Source of the DNA: Micrasema longulum
Lineage: Eukaryota; Arthropoda; Insecta; Trichoptera; Brachycentridae
Assembly: GCA_022494885.1 (NCBI GenBank)
Contig: JAGVSM010002435.1
Span: forward strand, 124,001 to 188,000
DNA length: 64,000 nucleotides
Reading direction: 5' to 3'
The notes beneath the pieces are model-generated. The model had not been told where the DNA came from, did no database searches, and saw only the letters and a program-made list of their open reading frames with translations. Positions within the stretch are counted from its first letter, which is position 1. Every line of letters starts with the position of its first letter. Below are positions 19,901 to 29,799 of this stretch, piece after piece. The position numbers were made by a program, and so were the translations under genes.

Positions 19901-20931
19901 AACAAATATTACTACCAAGAAACCACAACTCGAAAGTAACATTGGCATTATCAGATAATCAAGTTTTACTTCTAATCAACAATAGCGATATTTTATACAA
20001 AAAATAATAATTTCATAATAACCAGAAAACTAATAAGAATTTAATTGTTTTTTCTAACGGCAGAATTTTAACATTGCTGTGTGCTGTTTCTAAGTCTCTA
20101 TTAATGTTTTTTGTATGTATATTTTTGCACCACAACAGGCCAGGAGGTCCAATTACAGAGGTGAAAATAACAGTACACAGATTACCCAGGCTTGAAAAAA
20201 AAAACACTTAATAATCCTAGCACCTAGAACCTTCCATGCACGAGTCAAGCGTCTTAACCACTATTCCACGCAGGTCATAATTTAATACTTTATTTCGTTT
20301 TTAGTAGGTACTATTTCATTATAATTTTTTTAGATAGATTTTTCAAAATAAAATTAAATATTATTTGTCTCCGTGTAGTAAGTGATATGTGACAACAAAA
20401 TATACAATATATGTATTTACATAAAATGCATCATGAAATTGATTTTAACTGCATAAAACAACTACCAAATTGGATTGATTCATCTTTTAGAATGACTGAT
20501 TTTGTATTCTCTGATATTAGGTTGTTAGCATTTGATTCCCAAAACTCATTCCAATCTTTTTTACAAGAAGAATCACTGTAGGTTTGTAACATTTCTTGGG
20601 TAGCAAGGTAAGTTTTCCACATGTCCGATACATTATATACCAACAACCTAATTTGCTCAGTGCATTTCTTGCAAGTATTTTGTATCTTCATACTGTCAGT
20701 ACTATTCTAAAAAGCATAAAAGAATAATGTTATTACAAAGAGAAACGAGGTTAAATTGAACTCGATTTAATGCTTTTGTTCAAAATTAATATGGACCTCT
20801 TTTCTTGATATCCACTGAAATTCTTCAAATATTGTATTTTTACTTAAATCATCAAGATTCTCGCTTAGTACACCGCATAAGCCACATATTTTAGAAATTG
20901 TAGTCTGCAAACTGAAATTAGTTTCCATCAT
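16636..20931 (-). CDS. ZAD-type C2H2 zinc-finger protein (six exons, one frameshift)
   Basis: Exons 20797-20931, 20466-20706, 19415-19667, 18058-18307, 17294-17448 and 16636-16937 join with matching phase if one extra base in exon 5 is discounted, giving about 444 residues. The N-terminus has two Cys pairs (CGLC in exon 1, CKKC in exon 2), the spacing of an arthropod ZAD dimerisation domain. A charged linker follows, then seven C2H2 fingers (two in exon 4, two in exon 5, three in exon 6), mostly C-x2-C-x12-H-x3/4-H. The likely role is a nuclear, sequence-specific DNA-binding regulator; the target is unknown. In exon 5 a TTT run at 17400-17402 (expected TT) breaks finger 3 just after its first His and brings a stop within the exon. 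It is either a sequencing indel or a recent null allele. Exon 6 ends with AATAAA overlapping the last codons. Confidence 0.85.
17103..17165. repeat. Imperfect inverted repeat in ZnF intron
   Basis: CATATGCTGTGAGC and GCTCACAGACGTATGTGAGC form an imperfect hairpin around a short GC-richer core. No function is evident. It may be a MITE remnant. Confidence 0.4.
17294..17448 (-). CDS. ZAD-ZnF exon 5: fingers 3-4, frameshifted
   Basis: The exon enters in phase 0 after ..FICE and reads KCGRRFQKRYLLTAHE. It then goes out of frame at the TTT run 17400-17402. Removing one T on the plus strand restores LSH, then a C-x4-C finger (CSFSKCCKMFYSDSSLKMH..), and leaves phase 1, exactly what exon 6 requires. 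Without the correction a stop appears about 22 codons on. Confidence 0.8.
18058..18307 (-). CDS. ZAD-ZnF exon 4: fingers 1-2
   Basis: The acceptor follows a long T tract (TTTTTTTTTTCTAG) and the donor is GAG|GTACGA. The fingers are CTICNETFSHRYKAEHHV..H and CKICSKGFMAAHNLNRHI..H. The exon ends on FICE, the first Cys of finger 3. Confidence 0.85.
18390..18660. other. GC-richer insert of unknown origin
   Basis: This intron stretch next to the 18.7 kb hairpin is much richer in G and A than its surroundings (GCAAAGGCAGGAGCAAATCGG, GAGAGAGCAAAGAGAGAAAC). No frame or splice site was recognised. It may belong to the same inserted element as the hairpin. Confidence 0.35.
18682..18993. mobile_element. 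Near-perfect 310-bp hairpin (foldback MITE)
   Basis: The left arm from AAGTGCTGGGGAGATGG (18682) to about 18822 is the reverse complement of the right arm ending at 18993, over about 145 bp with only a few mismatches and small indels. The loop is about 10 bp (GGCTTTCAAGTC). The high arm identity means recent origin or selection for pairing. It lies in intron 3-4 of the ZAD zinc-finger gene, so it is transcribed in that pre-mRNA. A foldback MITE is the simplest reading. A hairpin small-RNA precursor is possible. Confidence 0.8.
19415..19667 (-). CDS. ZAD-ZnF exon 3: charged linker
   Basis: Acceptor GATTTTCAG, donor ACAAG|GTATGA. It encodes an acidic/lysine-rich linker (PVIKKEIESSVN, EWLIDTESSDSQTSN, KVLNRKDLLDEAY) without Cys/His fingers, as is usual between ZAD and fingers. 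The IKKE motif could be a SUMO acceptor (psi-K-x-E), but that is only inference. Confidence 0.75.
20125..20275 (-). repeat. SINE family C copy (reverse)
   Basis: The reverse complement has the tRNA-like head (CCTGCGTGGAATAGTGGTTAAGACGC, ATGGAAGGTTC) and the diagnostic 3' body CTGTAATTGGACCTCCTGGCCTGTTGTGGTGCAAAA. It matches 28887-29058 and 44751-44892. Confidence 0.7.
20466..20706 (-). CDS. ZAD-ZnF exon 2: second half of ZAD
   Basis: Acceptor TTTTTAG|AATAGT, donor TTTG|GTAGTT. It contains CKKCTEQIRLLVYNVSDMW, the second Cys pair and helix of the ZAD domain, then a polar region. Confidence 0.8.
20797..20931 (-). CDS. ZAD-ZnF exon 1 (start)
   Basis: There are two tandem ATGs at 20931 and 20928. 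The peptide has ISKICGLCGVLSENLDDLSK, the first ZAD Cys pair. The donor GAG|GTCCAT is phase 0. Either ATG could be used. Confidence 0.8.
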
Positions 20932-21229
20932 CGATCAATTAACACAAAGTTTAGATAGTATAAATTGAGTAGGTATGTCAATATGATATAACGTTTTTCA
21001 ATATGACGTTTTAAGACGAATTATGATTTTTGAATTCTCGATCGATATTTTAAATTTACAATAATATTTATATTTACATCGCGATTACTGCGAATCACAA
21101 GAATTCAACTTGATAATAATGATAATGATAATTTTGACATTTCCTAGTGTTGCATGTTGCATAGATACTTAAATAGCAATATGTGTATAATATATATTCA
21201 GTGATTTTCAATCTGTGGGTGCGGGTACG

Positions 21230-21450
21230 AGCAAGGCAAAATAAAAAAAATGAGGAATGAAACCCGGCGGCGCATCCTAAGGCCCCTAAGGGGAGGGAGG
21301 GGAACGCTAGATCTTATTATCGTCTACACTGGACAATACAATAGAAATAACAATATTGTCTTGTATCAGCTCCGTGAACGGCTTCGACCGCGTAAAACGA
21401 AATGCTGGGACAATAATAAAATTTGGCCGTAGTTCACGGGTTCACGAGCG
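21230..21450. other. GC-richer unassigned stretch
   Basis: ACCCGGCGGCGCATCCTAAGG...GGGAGGGAGGGG and CTGGGACAAT lie between the ZnF start and POLR1E. A similar CTGGGACAA..CAATATTG block occurs at 46680. It may be a DNA-transposon fragment. No gene is supported. Confidence 0.3.
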
Positions 21451-22575
21451 CTGTAAAAATGAATACGCGACAACGTTTTTTACATGCGAGTTCGCGAAAA
21501 ATATAATTTATTTTATATTAGTTGTCTCATGCCCAGCCTTCGTACAGGATGGGCGTGGAATATAGTTCCTCTCTCCATATCTGACTTAAAATTCAAAGAT
21601 ATATGTTCTAAATTGTTTAAAAAACATTAAGTTATTATTTGTAAGTTGTCTCAACGTGGGAATGTGTTTTGAACAAAGGGTGAAAAAAAATAACTATTTA
21701 TTTTACATCATTGTGTTACGCTTAACGCTTTATTCTAAACTAAAATATGTGAAAAATGGTAATAACTATTCAAATTTAATTTTATGATTTCTATTACTTA
21801 AACAAGTTTAAGAATTTATTTATTTGTAATTTGGAAGTGCTCAAATTGAGCTATCTGAAACACTACCGACCTGCCATAATAAATCATTATAACAATGATA
21901 ATACATCGAAAACAGTGTTTCTTAACCCTAGATCACTAACCATTTGTCTAATAGACTACTGGCACCCCGTTCTTTTGCTGTTTCTATACGTTCCCTCCGT
22001 CCACCTCCCTGCTTATCGCTAGAACATTCGTAAATAGTGAAATTTTTACCCACGTGCATTGATTGCGGAAGCAAGATCAGTAAATATCACGTAATCGCAG
22101 TCTGACACGAAAGGTTGGTAGTTTGTAATTTTTTTATCCTTATATTTTTACGTATTTCATTAAACGTGTGATGTCCTAAACTTTCAAATTATTTCAAACT
22201 GCAATTTCAGAAACAGGGTTTAGATTTCTAACCGATTTTGAAAAAACAGTTAGAAAAAACATAATGATAATGTCAAAATTACAATATAAAAATAATAATG
22301 TAAATGGGGGCTAGGTTTCATACCTTCTATTCGCTCTGTAACTGCAAGACGTGCTGTCATCTAGCTCTTATCTCTTATTAAATTATATTTGAATTGAAAA
22401 CGAGGAACTAGAATCCCAATCGTCCATGTGCTATGTAACTGCAAGACGTGTTGAGATATATATTATACAGCACCCTTGAGGTGATTATAAATTATTAAGA
22501 TGAACAATAAGATGTATTAGAATTGCAAAAGATTAAATTGAACAATTCTGCCAACATTTTCGGCAGAAAAAATGC

Positions 22576-23215
22576 GTGGGAGCGACACGTACACGTCGAG
22601 CGAATGGCTATTGTCATAAATTGATTATGGATGAAAAACTCTTATTTGATTCCCATATTCAGACGTCTATAAATAGGGCTTACAGAAATCTGGGCTTTAT
22701 TATACGCACCACTCGACCATTCAAAACAACCACATCCCTCAAAATCTTATATAATGCATACGTTCGCAGCCATCTTGAGTTTGCATCTGTTGTTTGGAAT
22801 CCTCGATATACAATTTATATATCACAACTAGATAGAATACAGAATAGATTCCTTAAACTTCTGGATCGTAAATCTCTTACATATTTTGACTCATATGAAG
22901 ACTCTTCTTTCTTTCATAGTTTAACTTCTCTAACTAAACGTAGAAGCATTTCTGATCTGTCTTTCCTCTTCAAAATTTTAAACAATTTTATCGATAGTCC
23001 ATATCTCTTGGAGCGTATTTCAATCAATTGTCCCGTAAAATCAACACGACAAGTTAATTTTTTTATAATTTATTGCCCAAAAAAAATTATATTCAAAACT
23101 CGTTTATTTATCGTAGCTGCTCCAAATTTAATTTACTTTGTCCCCGTTTAAGTATTTTTAATACAAAATTTTGTGACTTCAAAAAAAAACTTTTTGAAAC
23201 ACTGTAAAATAAAAC
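22576..23215 (+). mobile_element. LINE reverse-transcriptase 3' fragment (jockey/I-like)
   Basis: An almost uninterrupted frame has KLLFDSHIQTSINRAYRNLG, LYNAYVRSHLEFASVVWNP and LDRIQNRFLKLLDRK, the C-terminal thumb region of a jockey/I-group reverse transcriptase (YVRS.LE.AS.VWNP..). Upstream catalytic motifs such as YADD are absent, so the copy is 5' truncated just before 22580. The frame is intact for 191 codons, suggesting a rather young insertion. Its 3' UTR continues to about 23.5 kb. Confidence 0.85.
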
Positions 23216-23231
23216 ATGTGTCAGTGTGTAA

Positions 23232-23300
23232 TAAGTTTCTTCTTCTTCTTCTAGTGCCTTGCCGGGTCCCCCCAACGTTGGCGATCACTACAGCGAAAGC
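23232..23300 (+). repeat. CTTCTTCTT..GCCGGGTCCCC repeat
   Basis: TTCTTCTTCTTCTAGTGCC is followed by TTGCCGGGTCCCCCCAACGTTGGCGATCAC, a GC-rich motif that stands out sharply from the AT-rich flank. I regard it as a known type of insect dispersed repeat from memory. No second copy is present here. Confidence 0.4.
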
Positions 23301-23852
23301 ATATGTATCTGTCGTGAGCTTACTAAGTTTAATAAGTTTATGTTCCTTTAATTATGTTTATTTTGTTATAATATCAAAATTTTGAATTGGTCAACTATAT
23401 TATGAAAATCCCTCTCTTCCACTCCTCCATTCTATTTCCTCATCTTTTTTTTCTCATGTCTTATATAATCTATTATATTTCTCTTTACTGTGTAACATGT
23501 TCTCTCATTGTATTTGTGAAAAACTTTAACTGGATGTATGTATTATTTTTTATATTTTGTATTCTTATATAACAACTGTTGTTTTTTCCTCAATAAGTAA
23601 AAAAATAAAAATAAGCTCCTGTCGTCCTGTCCGTGCGCGTTCACACGAGGACAATGCGGCCACATACAGTGGTAAGGGTAATCATTGTACAGCGAAGATA
23701 GCAGTGGTTTTCAGCTTTTTTCTACTCGTCGGGGGGTCGCGTATTCAAAAAGATTGAAAAACACTGACATAATAGAACATCATACTAAAAAATACACAAA
23801 CGTTTGACAGTAATTTTATTTTTTTACACTAGCAAGCGCGTGGCCATGTGGT

Positions 23853-23901
23853 TTTGACTTTTGACGTTTTAACCGTGTATGGATTTGACTTTTGACGTTT
23901 T
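23853..23901 (+). promoter_or_regulatory. Direct repeat TTTGACTTTTGACGTTTT upstream of POLR1E
   Basis: The same 18-mer occurs at 23853-23870 and 23884-23901, 50-100 bp before the POLR1E start codon. Each contains TGACGT (a CRE-like core). The position fits a core-promoter or activator element. The function is inferred only from position and repetition. Confidence 0.4.
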
Positions 23902-23951
23902 GTTTCACAAATCATTTTTTTTTTTACTAATTCGTTCAGTACTGTACCAAA

Positions 23952-25112
23952 ATGTCTGTACCGGTGCAAGGTACTAATTATAAAGTTACCGAGGTATTTA
24001 GCAAACAAGAAGCATATCCACTTATTATTTCATTTCAAAACGGAAATCTGCAGCAAACCGGGGAAGTCGAATGTGAAGCTGGAATATATTCTGATCCCTC
24101 TTCGAAGAAACCTAAAAATAATGCTATAATCGCCCTAAATAATATGCTCTACGTGGGTCAAGAAAACGATGATAATGTGTGCCGCAACCTCATTGTCGCC
24201 AGGAATAGAAACACTGGCGCTGTTAGACTAATAGAAGTCGGTAATGTGCTAGTCAATGCCCTACCAGAATCAGAACAAAAAGAAAATCGTGCTGAGCCAC
24301 TCGATTTTACGGATGCTCGGCGGCAGTTGGGGGAAGCCTTTGGATCTAAGCGTCAAAAAAGAATGTTGGAACAATCCAAAAAAATGAAGATCGACATTGA
24401 CACCATGAAAGATCAATTAGAGAAAACTGTAAATGAGAATCAAATAGATGTACTGGATATATCTCAACACGAAGTGAACACGGTATCTATGTTAGGCAAG
24501 TACGCTCCTCCGATTAATAGGGATGCATCGAACATTAAAGATATTTATGATATTAATGATATTTTAAATAAAGAACAAATGGAGTCTCTGAAGGATACTG
24601 CCACAGCTGTTTTAGAGGATGAAAATTATGAAATAGAATTGTCAGAGTTTATTGCAAATGAAATTTCCTTGTTAAGGGCATCACCAAACGTTGATAATGT
24701 GAAAGTGTGCTGTATGTTGCTTTATGCAAATTGCATAATGAAATACCTCAAAGATCCGTACAACAATATTCGAAATATAAAATATGTTGTTTGTAGTTAT
24801 TCCGAAATGATTGACAAATTTATATTTGATTCTTTTTCCATGGCCAGCGATAAAGGAAGAACACGCCCAAATTCATTAAAAGATAAAGCTATGTGTTATC
24901 TCATCGTTGTTCTTCTATTAGCCAAAAATTATTGCATAAATGATGCCATGACTTTAGGCAAGCTGAGTGCTACAACATTGCCCAAGCTGTCTCAAATGGC
25001 TAAAGTTGTCGGGGCTCATGTGATCAAAGATGAAAATAATGCTACAATAGTATTAAAATTACCACTGGCCCCTCCACCATCTCTCATGATGAATAAGAGA
25101 AAGAGATAAAGA
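23952..25112 (+). CDS. POLR1E: RNA polymerase I subunit RPA49 (POLR1E)
   Basis: This is an intronless frame of 385-386 codons, start ATG in an acceptable context (CCAAAATG). The product is the RPA49-family subunit that, paired with the RPA34/PAF49 partner, supports initiation and elongation by RNA polymerase I on rRNA genes in the nucleolus. The N-terminal about 105 residues match the dimerisation module. Residues 117-140 hold LDFTDARRQLGEAFGSKRQK, the family signature (F.D.R..L.E.FGSK+.K+). The rest is helical and corresponds to the tandem winged-helix region. The tail is basic (MMNKRKR). Length is close to the usual 400-480. An AATAAA lies at 25289-25294. It could be a retrocopy because it has no introns, but the frame is intact and it has a plausible promoter. 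Confidence 0.93.
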
Positions 25113-25288
25113 GTATTTGCTAGCACAAACCATAATTTTAAAATTCAAAATACACTCTTACCAAATAACAAACCATCTGTTTTATTCTTTTTTTTTATCA
25201 TCTGAATTGGATACACATATCATAAACTCCCATTGCAATAAGAATAGACTAAGTTGGCTACTATCATTATGTATCCATAAATTAATTC

Positions 25289-25294
25289 AATAAA
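25289..25294 (+). terminator. Polyadenylation signal for POLR1E
   Basis: AATAAA about 180 bp after the stop codon, the first canonical signal on this strand. Confidence 0.5.
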
Positions 25295-25329
25295 CTGCAA
25301 TATTAATTTATTTATTGGTCTCTGGATAA

Positions 25330-25950
25330 GTCCAACCTCCAGCCTATCTTTCTTAAATAATTAAATATATAAAGTTGCGAGCATTTGAAATGATTTAGTT
25401 TCTTTAAACTTTTTTTATTTCTTTAAATAGTAACCTATTGTCCAATTAGTAATAAAATACACAGAAAAAAAATTTTTATTTAAAAAATACTTATAATATC
25501 ATAAGTATTAATATTAGAAATCGAACACTGATTTGATTCTACTGAACGCTTTATTTTATTTTTACAAATATAAAAACAAAAATACTTTTTAAAAGTCGGA
25601 ATAATTGTTGTGTGTGCATTAGTGTAGAAGTAGAAGCACGCACAAATGTAGAAGGAGCGAGATCTTTATGAAAACATAAAAGTTAAATAGCATTCTACCC
25701 TTTCTGCCTACCATGGTCTGTTTGTTTGAAAATATCTTTTTATGTTTTTTGCTTTTTAGTGTTTCTATATTCATTTGAAAATAGTCTGTTAAAATAGCTG
25801 CCAGCACTTTTTATAGTACCAGTCCTATTGTAGTGGACAGACAGAAATTTTAACTCTACCTTGATGCTTCCCCTAAAACTTTTTGATTTGTGAGACTTTT
25901 TAGGTAATTTTTTTAAATAGTACAAACATTTTAAATGTACCTAAATATCA
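25330..25950. other. AT-rich spacer, nothing recognised
   Basis: Short frames exist on the minus strand, but their composition is AT-driven and none resembles a known protein. Confidence 0.4.
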
Positions 25951-25955
25951 TATCG

Positions 25956-26092
25956 GATTGTGGTTCTGTGGCCGATGTTGCGGGTTCCGAGGTTCGCACC
26001 GACTCTACCCCAACTCCATTTTCTAATGGCGAGTTATTTATAACTCTTTGAAAATGTCCCCAAATTTGAAATATTTGGGTATCATTGATAGT
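25956..26092 (+). repeat. SINE family A copy
   Basis: Head GATTGTGGTTCTGTGGCCGATGTTGCGG with a B-box-like GAGGTTCGCACCGACTCTACC, then body GAGTTATTTATAACT...AAATATTTGGGT. It matches copies at 45260, 49779, 61138 and 62902. Confidence 0.65.
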
Positions 26093-26427
26093 GCAAATAA
26101 TTGGACTGTGACAAATAAAATCAGAACTTCTAGAATATTTGGTTTCGACCTACATTGTATTATGTTATAATAATATGTACCTTATATTTTGCTGCAGCAT
26201 TATGATTTGAGGGTATTATTTGCAAAGACGGCTACAAGTATATTGGAACGAGCTGTGTATTCTCAATAATTATAATATACCTTATCTTACTACTTATTCC
26301 AACTGCGGTTTCAATAATAAATGATAGTTGATCATTATATATGTAATTTATAATTGAAGACGTGAGTGAATGAAGGTGTTATGTGACAAAAACAATATCT
26401 GTGGTTAAAGTTCTTTTTTAAAGTTAA

Positions 26428-26612
26428 TCAGCCTCGTGGTTTAATGATCAGCGCGTTTGCCTACCATGCAAGAGGTCTCGGGTTCGATTCCCGACATGGT
26501 TGATATGAAATATTTATTTAAAATGCTGTTTTTACACTAGAATGTTTTATAGTACCTGGACTGGTACATGAATTGTAGGACCGATCATCTTACCTTCATA
26601 TAACAAAAATGA
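26428..26612 (+). repeat. SINE family B, best full-length copy
   Basis: The tRNA-like head is TCAGCCTCGTGGTTTAATGATCAGCGCG (A box) with GGGTTCGATTCCCGACATGG (B box), spaced as in an RNA polymerase III promoter. The body is ATATGAAATATTTATTTAAAATGCTGTTTTTACAC and the tail GGACCGATCATCTTACCTTCATATAACAAAAATGAT. It serves as the reference for this family in the window. Confidence 0.8.
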
Positions 26613-26978
26613 TTTTTGAATTTATTTATTCATACACTACAAAATAAAATATCTTAATTCATACATATAGAAATAATAAAAATAAAAAGGTAAAATTTGG
26701 TATATATAAAAATAGCACATAGGTACACATAATAACCAGATAATAATATGTTAAAAAAGTAAGAGAATTCATTTATCTATTAAGGAAATCATACAGTCTT
26801 TATATAAAACAATGTACAAAAGAACAATTAAAAAAAGTAAGACCAATTACAGATTTCACACTAATTTATTATGAATGCAGGAGGAGAGGGGAAAAATAAT
26901 TGAATTCTAAAAAAGTAAAAATATGAATATTAAATAAAAAGTACATAATTTTGTGACGAAAAACTCCCTCAGAGAATA

Positions 26979-27310
26979 TTATATGTCCAAAGTAATATTG
27001 TTTAACATAGAGATAGCCCTTCCAACAGGCATAACCATTGGCAGGTTGGTCCTGTTTATTGGAAGGTGAAACAGTCTATGCTGACGCTGTCTAAGGTAAT
27101 TATCCGGAACATAAAAGCTAATGCTCCGCATAATTTCAGGGTCATCAATAATACTGCGGAACAGTCTAAAGAAATGCGTAGTTAAATACACATTCCTCCT
27201 GGTCTTCAAACTGCAGTAAACAAGCTTTCCCTGAAGAAACTCAGTGGGATAAAGCCATGGATAATATCCGCACTCCCTCATGTAGAGAAACTGAAGATAT
27301 TTCTTCTGAA
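26979..27310 (-). mobile_element. LINE C-terminal fragment
   Basis: The minus-strand frame ends LRQRQHRLFHLPINRTN..MPVGRAISMLNNI. This R..H.LF..P..RTN....P..R.....N pattern closes many jockey/CR1-like LINE reverse transcriptases. The 100-codon frame is intact but carries only the extreme C-terminus, so the insertion is 5' truncated. Confidence 0.75.
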
Positions 27311-27419
27311 CTCTCTCCTTTTCTGAATTTTCAAAGAAGTGATTTTAACCAATTATAAACGTTATCAGATAAAGAAAGATATTAAAAGGAAGGTGAACGG
27401 TGTACTAAAATCAGCAATT

Positions 27420-27466
27420 CAGTTCATAATTAGCAATTCAGTTCATAATTAGTAATTCAGCCTGGT
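27420..27466 (+). repeat. Short tandem repeat, 21-bp unit
   Basis: CAATTCAGTTCATAATTAG is repeated twice, with a third partial unit (TAATTCAG). It is a local slippage repeat. Confidence 0.7.
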
Positions 27467-28017
27467 GCCGACATTTATGCATGAGAGTGAGGTATGGAAT
27501 CAGAAAAACAAAGATAAAAGTAAGCTGATAAATACAATCTCTCAGGCAAATGTATGCTAAAACAATATATTAAAGGTGAACATGTGAATTTATTTATTAC
27601 GGATATGGCCTTAGTCAATTACAATGGTTACACGAAGAAACATAAGAGTATATGCAAGAAACTGAACAAAAAGAACATAAAACTATGTAGCAAAGACAAA
27701 CACGGGCAATACAATAACGCTATACAATATATTCATAAACATGTAAGATTTTGAGCTTAACCATGCCAATCCATCTTCATCCACTGTTTTAGTGGCGATG
27801 AGATCTATGAAAAGTCGGAAGATATATTCCAAAGAATTCCAAGTTGTGTGACAAATTGACTAATCTACACATTCTGGACATTGGGGCATAAAAACAAAAG
27901 TTCCTGTTAGTAGATTGAATAAATAGCAGATTTTGATTATGTCGAGATTCTTGCATTATATAAGGCTGAGACAAACACTATCGACTAAATCAAGATTCTT
28001 GCAATATGATGGAGTGC

Positions 28018-28145
28018 TGTGTTGGTTTGGACATGTAGAGCGAATGGATGGCAAAAAAACAGCTCAAAGGATTTACCATGCGAATGCATGTTAATGAATT
28101 AAGAAAATTAGGATGACCGAGAAAAACATGACTTAACTTTCAGAA
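28018..28145 (+). mobile_element. LINE C-terminal relic
   Basis: The frame reads LCWFGHVERMDGKKTAQRIY, followed in broken frames by text like RKLG.PRKT*. WFGHVERM is a hallmark of the C-terminus of R1/RTE-like LINEs. It is short and decayed. Confidence 0.7.
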
Positions 28146-28886
28146 GACTGTCATTGATAATGACGACTGCCACATAATTTGTCATTCAAGTCAAAATTTA
28201 GGCAAAAATAGATTTTTGTTTTTCACTCACACTTTTGAATAGTATTATGTGCATGTGACAAGCATGGAGAAAAAACGTACCTAATAAAAAATCGACGTTG
28301 ATTTCAAAATTTCTACATTATCTCTGTATCTACTCATTGGTTTAGTATTAAAAAAATCACTTGTCTGTCAATCAACCAATAAAAGGCCGGCATTTGGGTC
28401 ACGTGGCTAATAATCTGTCATTGCTGATTGTGACCAAATCAGCTTAGTTTTATTACGTAAAAAATTGTTTAGCGCAAAAGCAAAAAATTAGCCGCAGACT
28501 ACCTACCTTAGTAAAAAAAAAAATTCAAATCACCAGATGACCGTCTTTGTTATTACGCTACCCATTTATAGTTGGAAGTTTTATTATTCAATGGAAGAAG
28601 TTGAAGAATAGATTTAGTTTGTAAATTTACGTAATATAATGGCTAATATTACCAAACGTCTTGCAGCTACAAAGCGCATGGAGTGATGAAATTCTACCAA
28701 CAAAAAACATTTTTTTTTTAATTCAGCAAAAATAAAATGATTTAATAATGTCACTTTATGACATGTGCAGTGAGATGTATCATGTAACTTTATTATTGTT
28801 TTTTAATATATTTCTAAAAAAGAAACATGTCTTGAATGCTTTTTTTTTACGTTTAAGCATATAATTAAGAATAGTCCAGAAACCAC

Positions 28887-29058
28887 GGACTCCGTGGTGT
28901 AGTGGTTAAGACATTTGGCTCACACATGGAAGGTTCTGGGTTCGATTCCTGGCGAGAACACAAAAATTAAATGTGATTTTCTTAACGCTGGTCGTACCGT
29001 GCTGTAATTCACCACTGTAATTGGGCCTCACGGCCTGTTGTGGTGCCAAAAAAAAAAA
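28887..29058 (+). repeat. SINE family C, full-length copy
   Basis: Head GGACTCCGTGGTGTAGTGGTTAAGAC (A box), GGTTCTGGGTTCGATTCCTGGCG (B box), body GTACCGTGCTGTAATTCACCACTGTAATTGGGCC, 3' end CCTGTTGTGGTGCC followed by an A run. Confidence 0.8.
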
Positions 29059-29518
29059 TCGGCCTTGTAGAAAAGTCCTGGGATTAAATATAACAGTTTA
29101 AATAAAAAAAATAAAAAGAAAGGAATTCTCTCCATATTTTTATGTATATGGCAATGTGTTGATCATCACTATATGACTTTCGGATTCTGAAATACCATTC
29201 TTGACATAACAAGATTCCAGCAAGTTTTGTTAAAGCTTGTCTCTTCAAATTTGTCATAACAATATTCCAGCAACTCTTGATAAAAACTTGTCGCGTCAAA
29301 TTTTCATTTTCAACCTTCCATCAATCTTAAATCAAGTTTGTACCAAGTTTCACTGCTATCTGGGGTATATATTATATTAAATACTAACATACTAACTTGT
29401 ACATATTATATTACTAACACATGTGTATATATGTAAAAAAAAAAACAAAAATACTCGACACTGGCCAGAACACCCTAGTTGAGATGTGAAAAGGCCATGA
29501 AAATACGAAGAAGAAGAA

Positions 29519-29752
29519 TGAATTCACTCGACTACAAATAGACCAATAGGCGTGCGTTAAATTCATTCGACTACAAATAGACCAATGGGCGAGTCTCACG
29601 CCGACTATCGAATGAATTAGTAATTTCCAAACTAATGAATTCACTAGACTACAAATAGACCAATAGCCGTGCGTTAAATACATTCGACTACAAATGGACC
29701 AATGGGGCAACGGGCGAGCTTTACACCGACTACTTTCATCTCCAGCTAATTC
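29519..29752 (+). repeat. Degenerate tandem repeat, about 118-bp unit
   Basis: Two consecutive units (from 29519 and 29638) each contain two sub-units of the form AATTCACT.GACTACAAATAGACCAATAG.CGTGCGTTAAA and TTCGACTACAAAT.GACCAATGGG. It is a higher-order tandem array of four related about 55-bp blocks. The CCAAT-like ACCAAT box recurs four times. Confidence 0.8.
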
Positions 29753-29799
29753 GTTATGACGCAATGGGCGCTGGGGTCTGGCGGGCGTGATAGTTGAAA

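Noticed and set aside
26428..26612. tRNA gene with GGTTCGATTCCC
   Set aside because: The head lacks paired acceptor ends and is followed by a body shared with four other copies, so it is a SINE.
29414..29764. 116-codon minus-strand frame with repeated WSICSRMYLTHGYW-like units
   Set aside because: The repeats in the peptide simply mirror the tandem DNA repeat; no start context or gene support.
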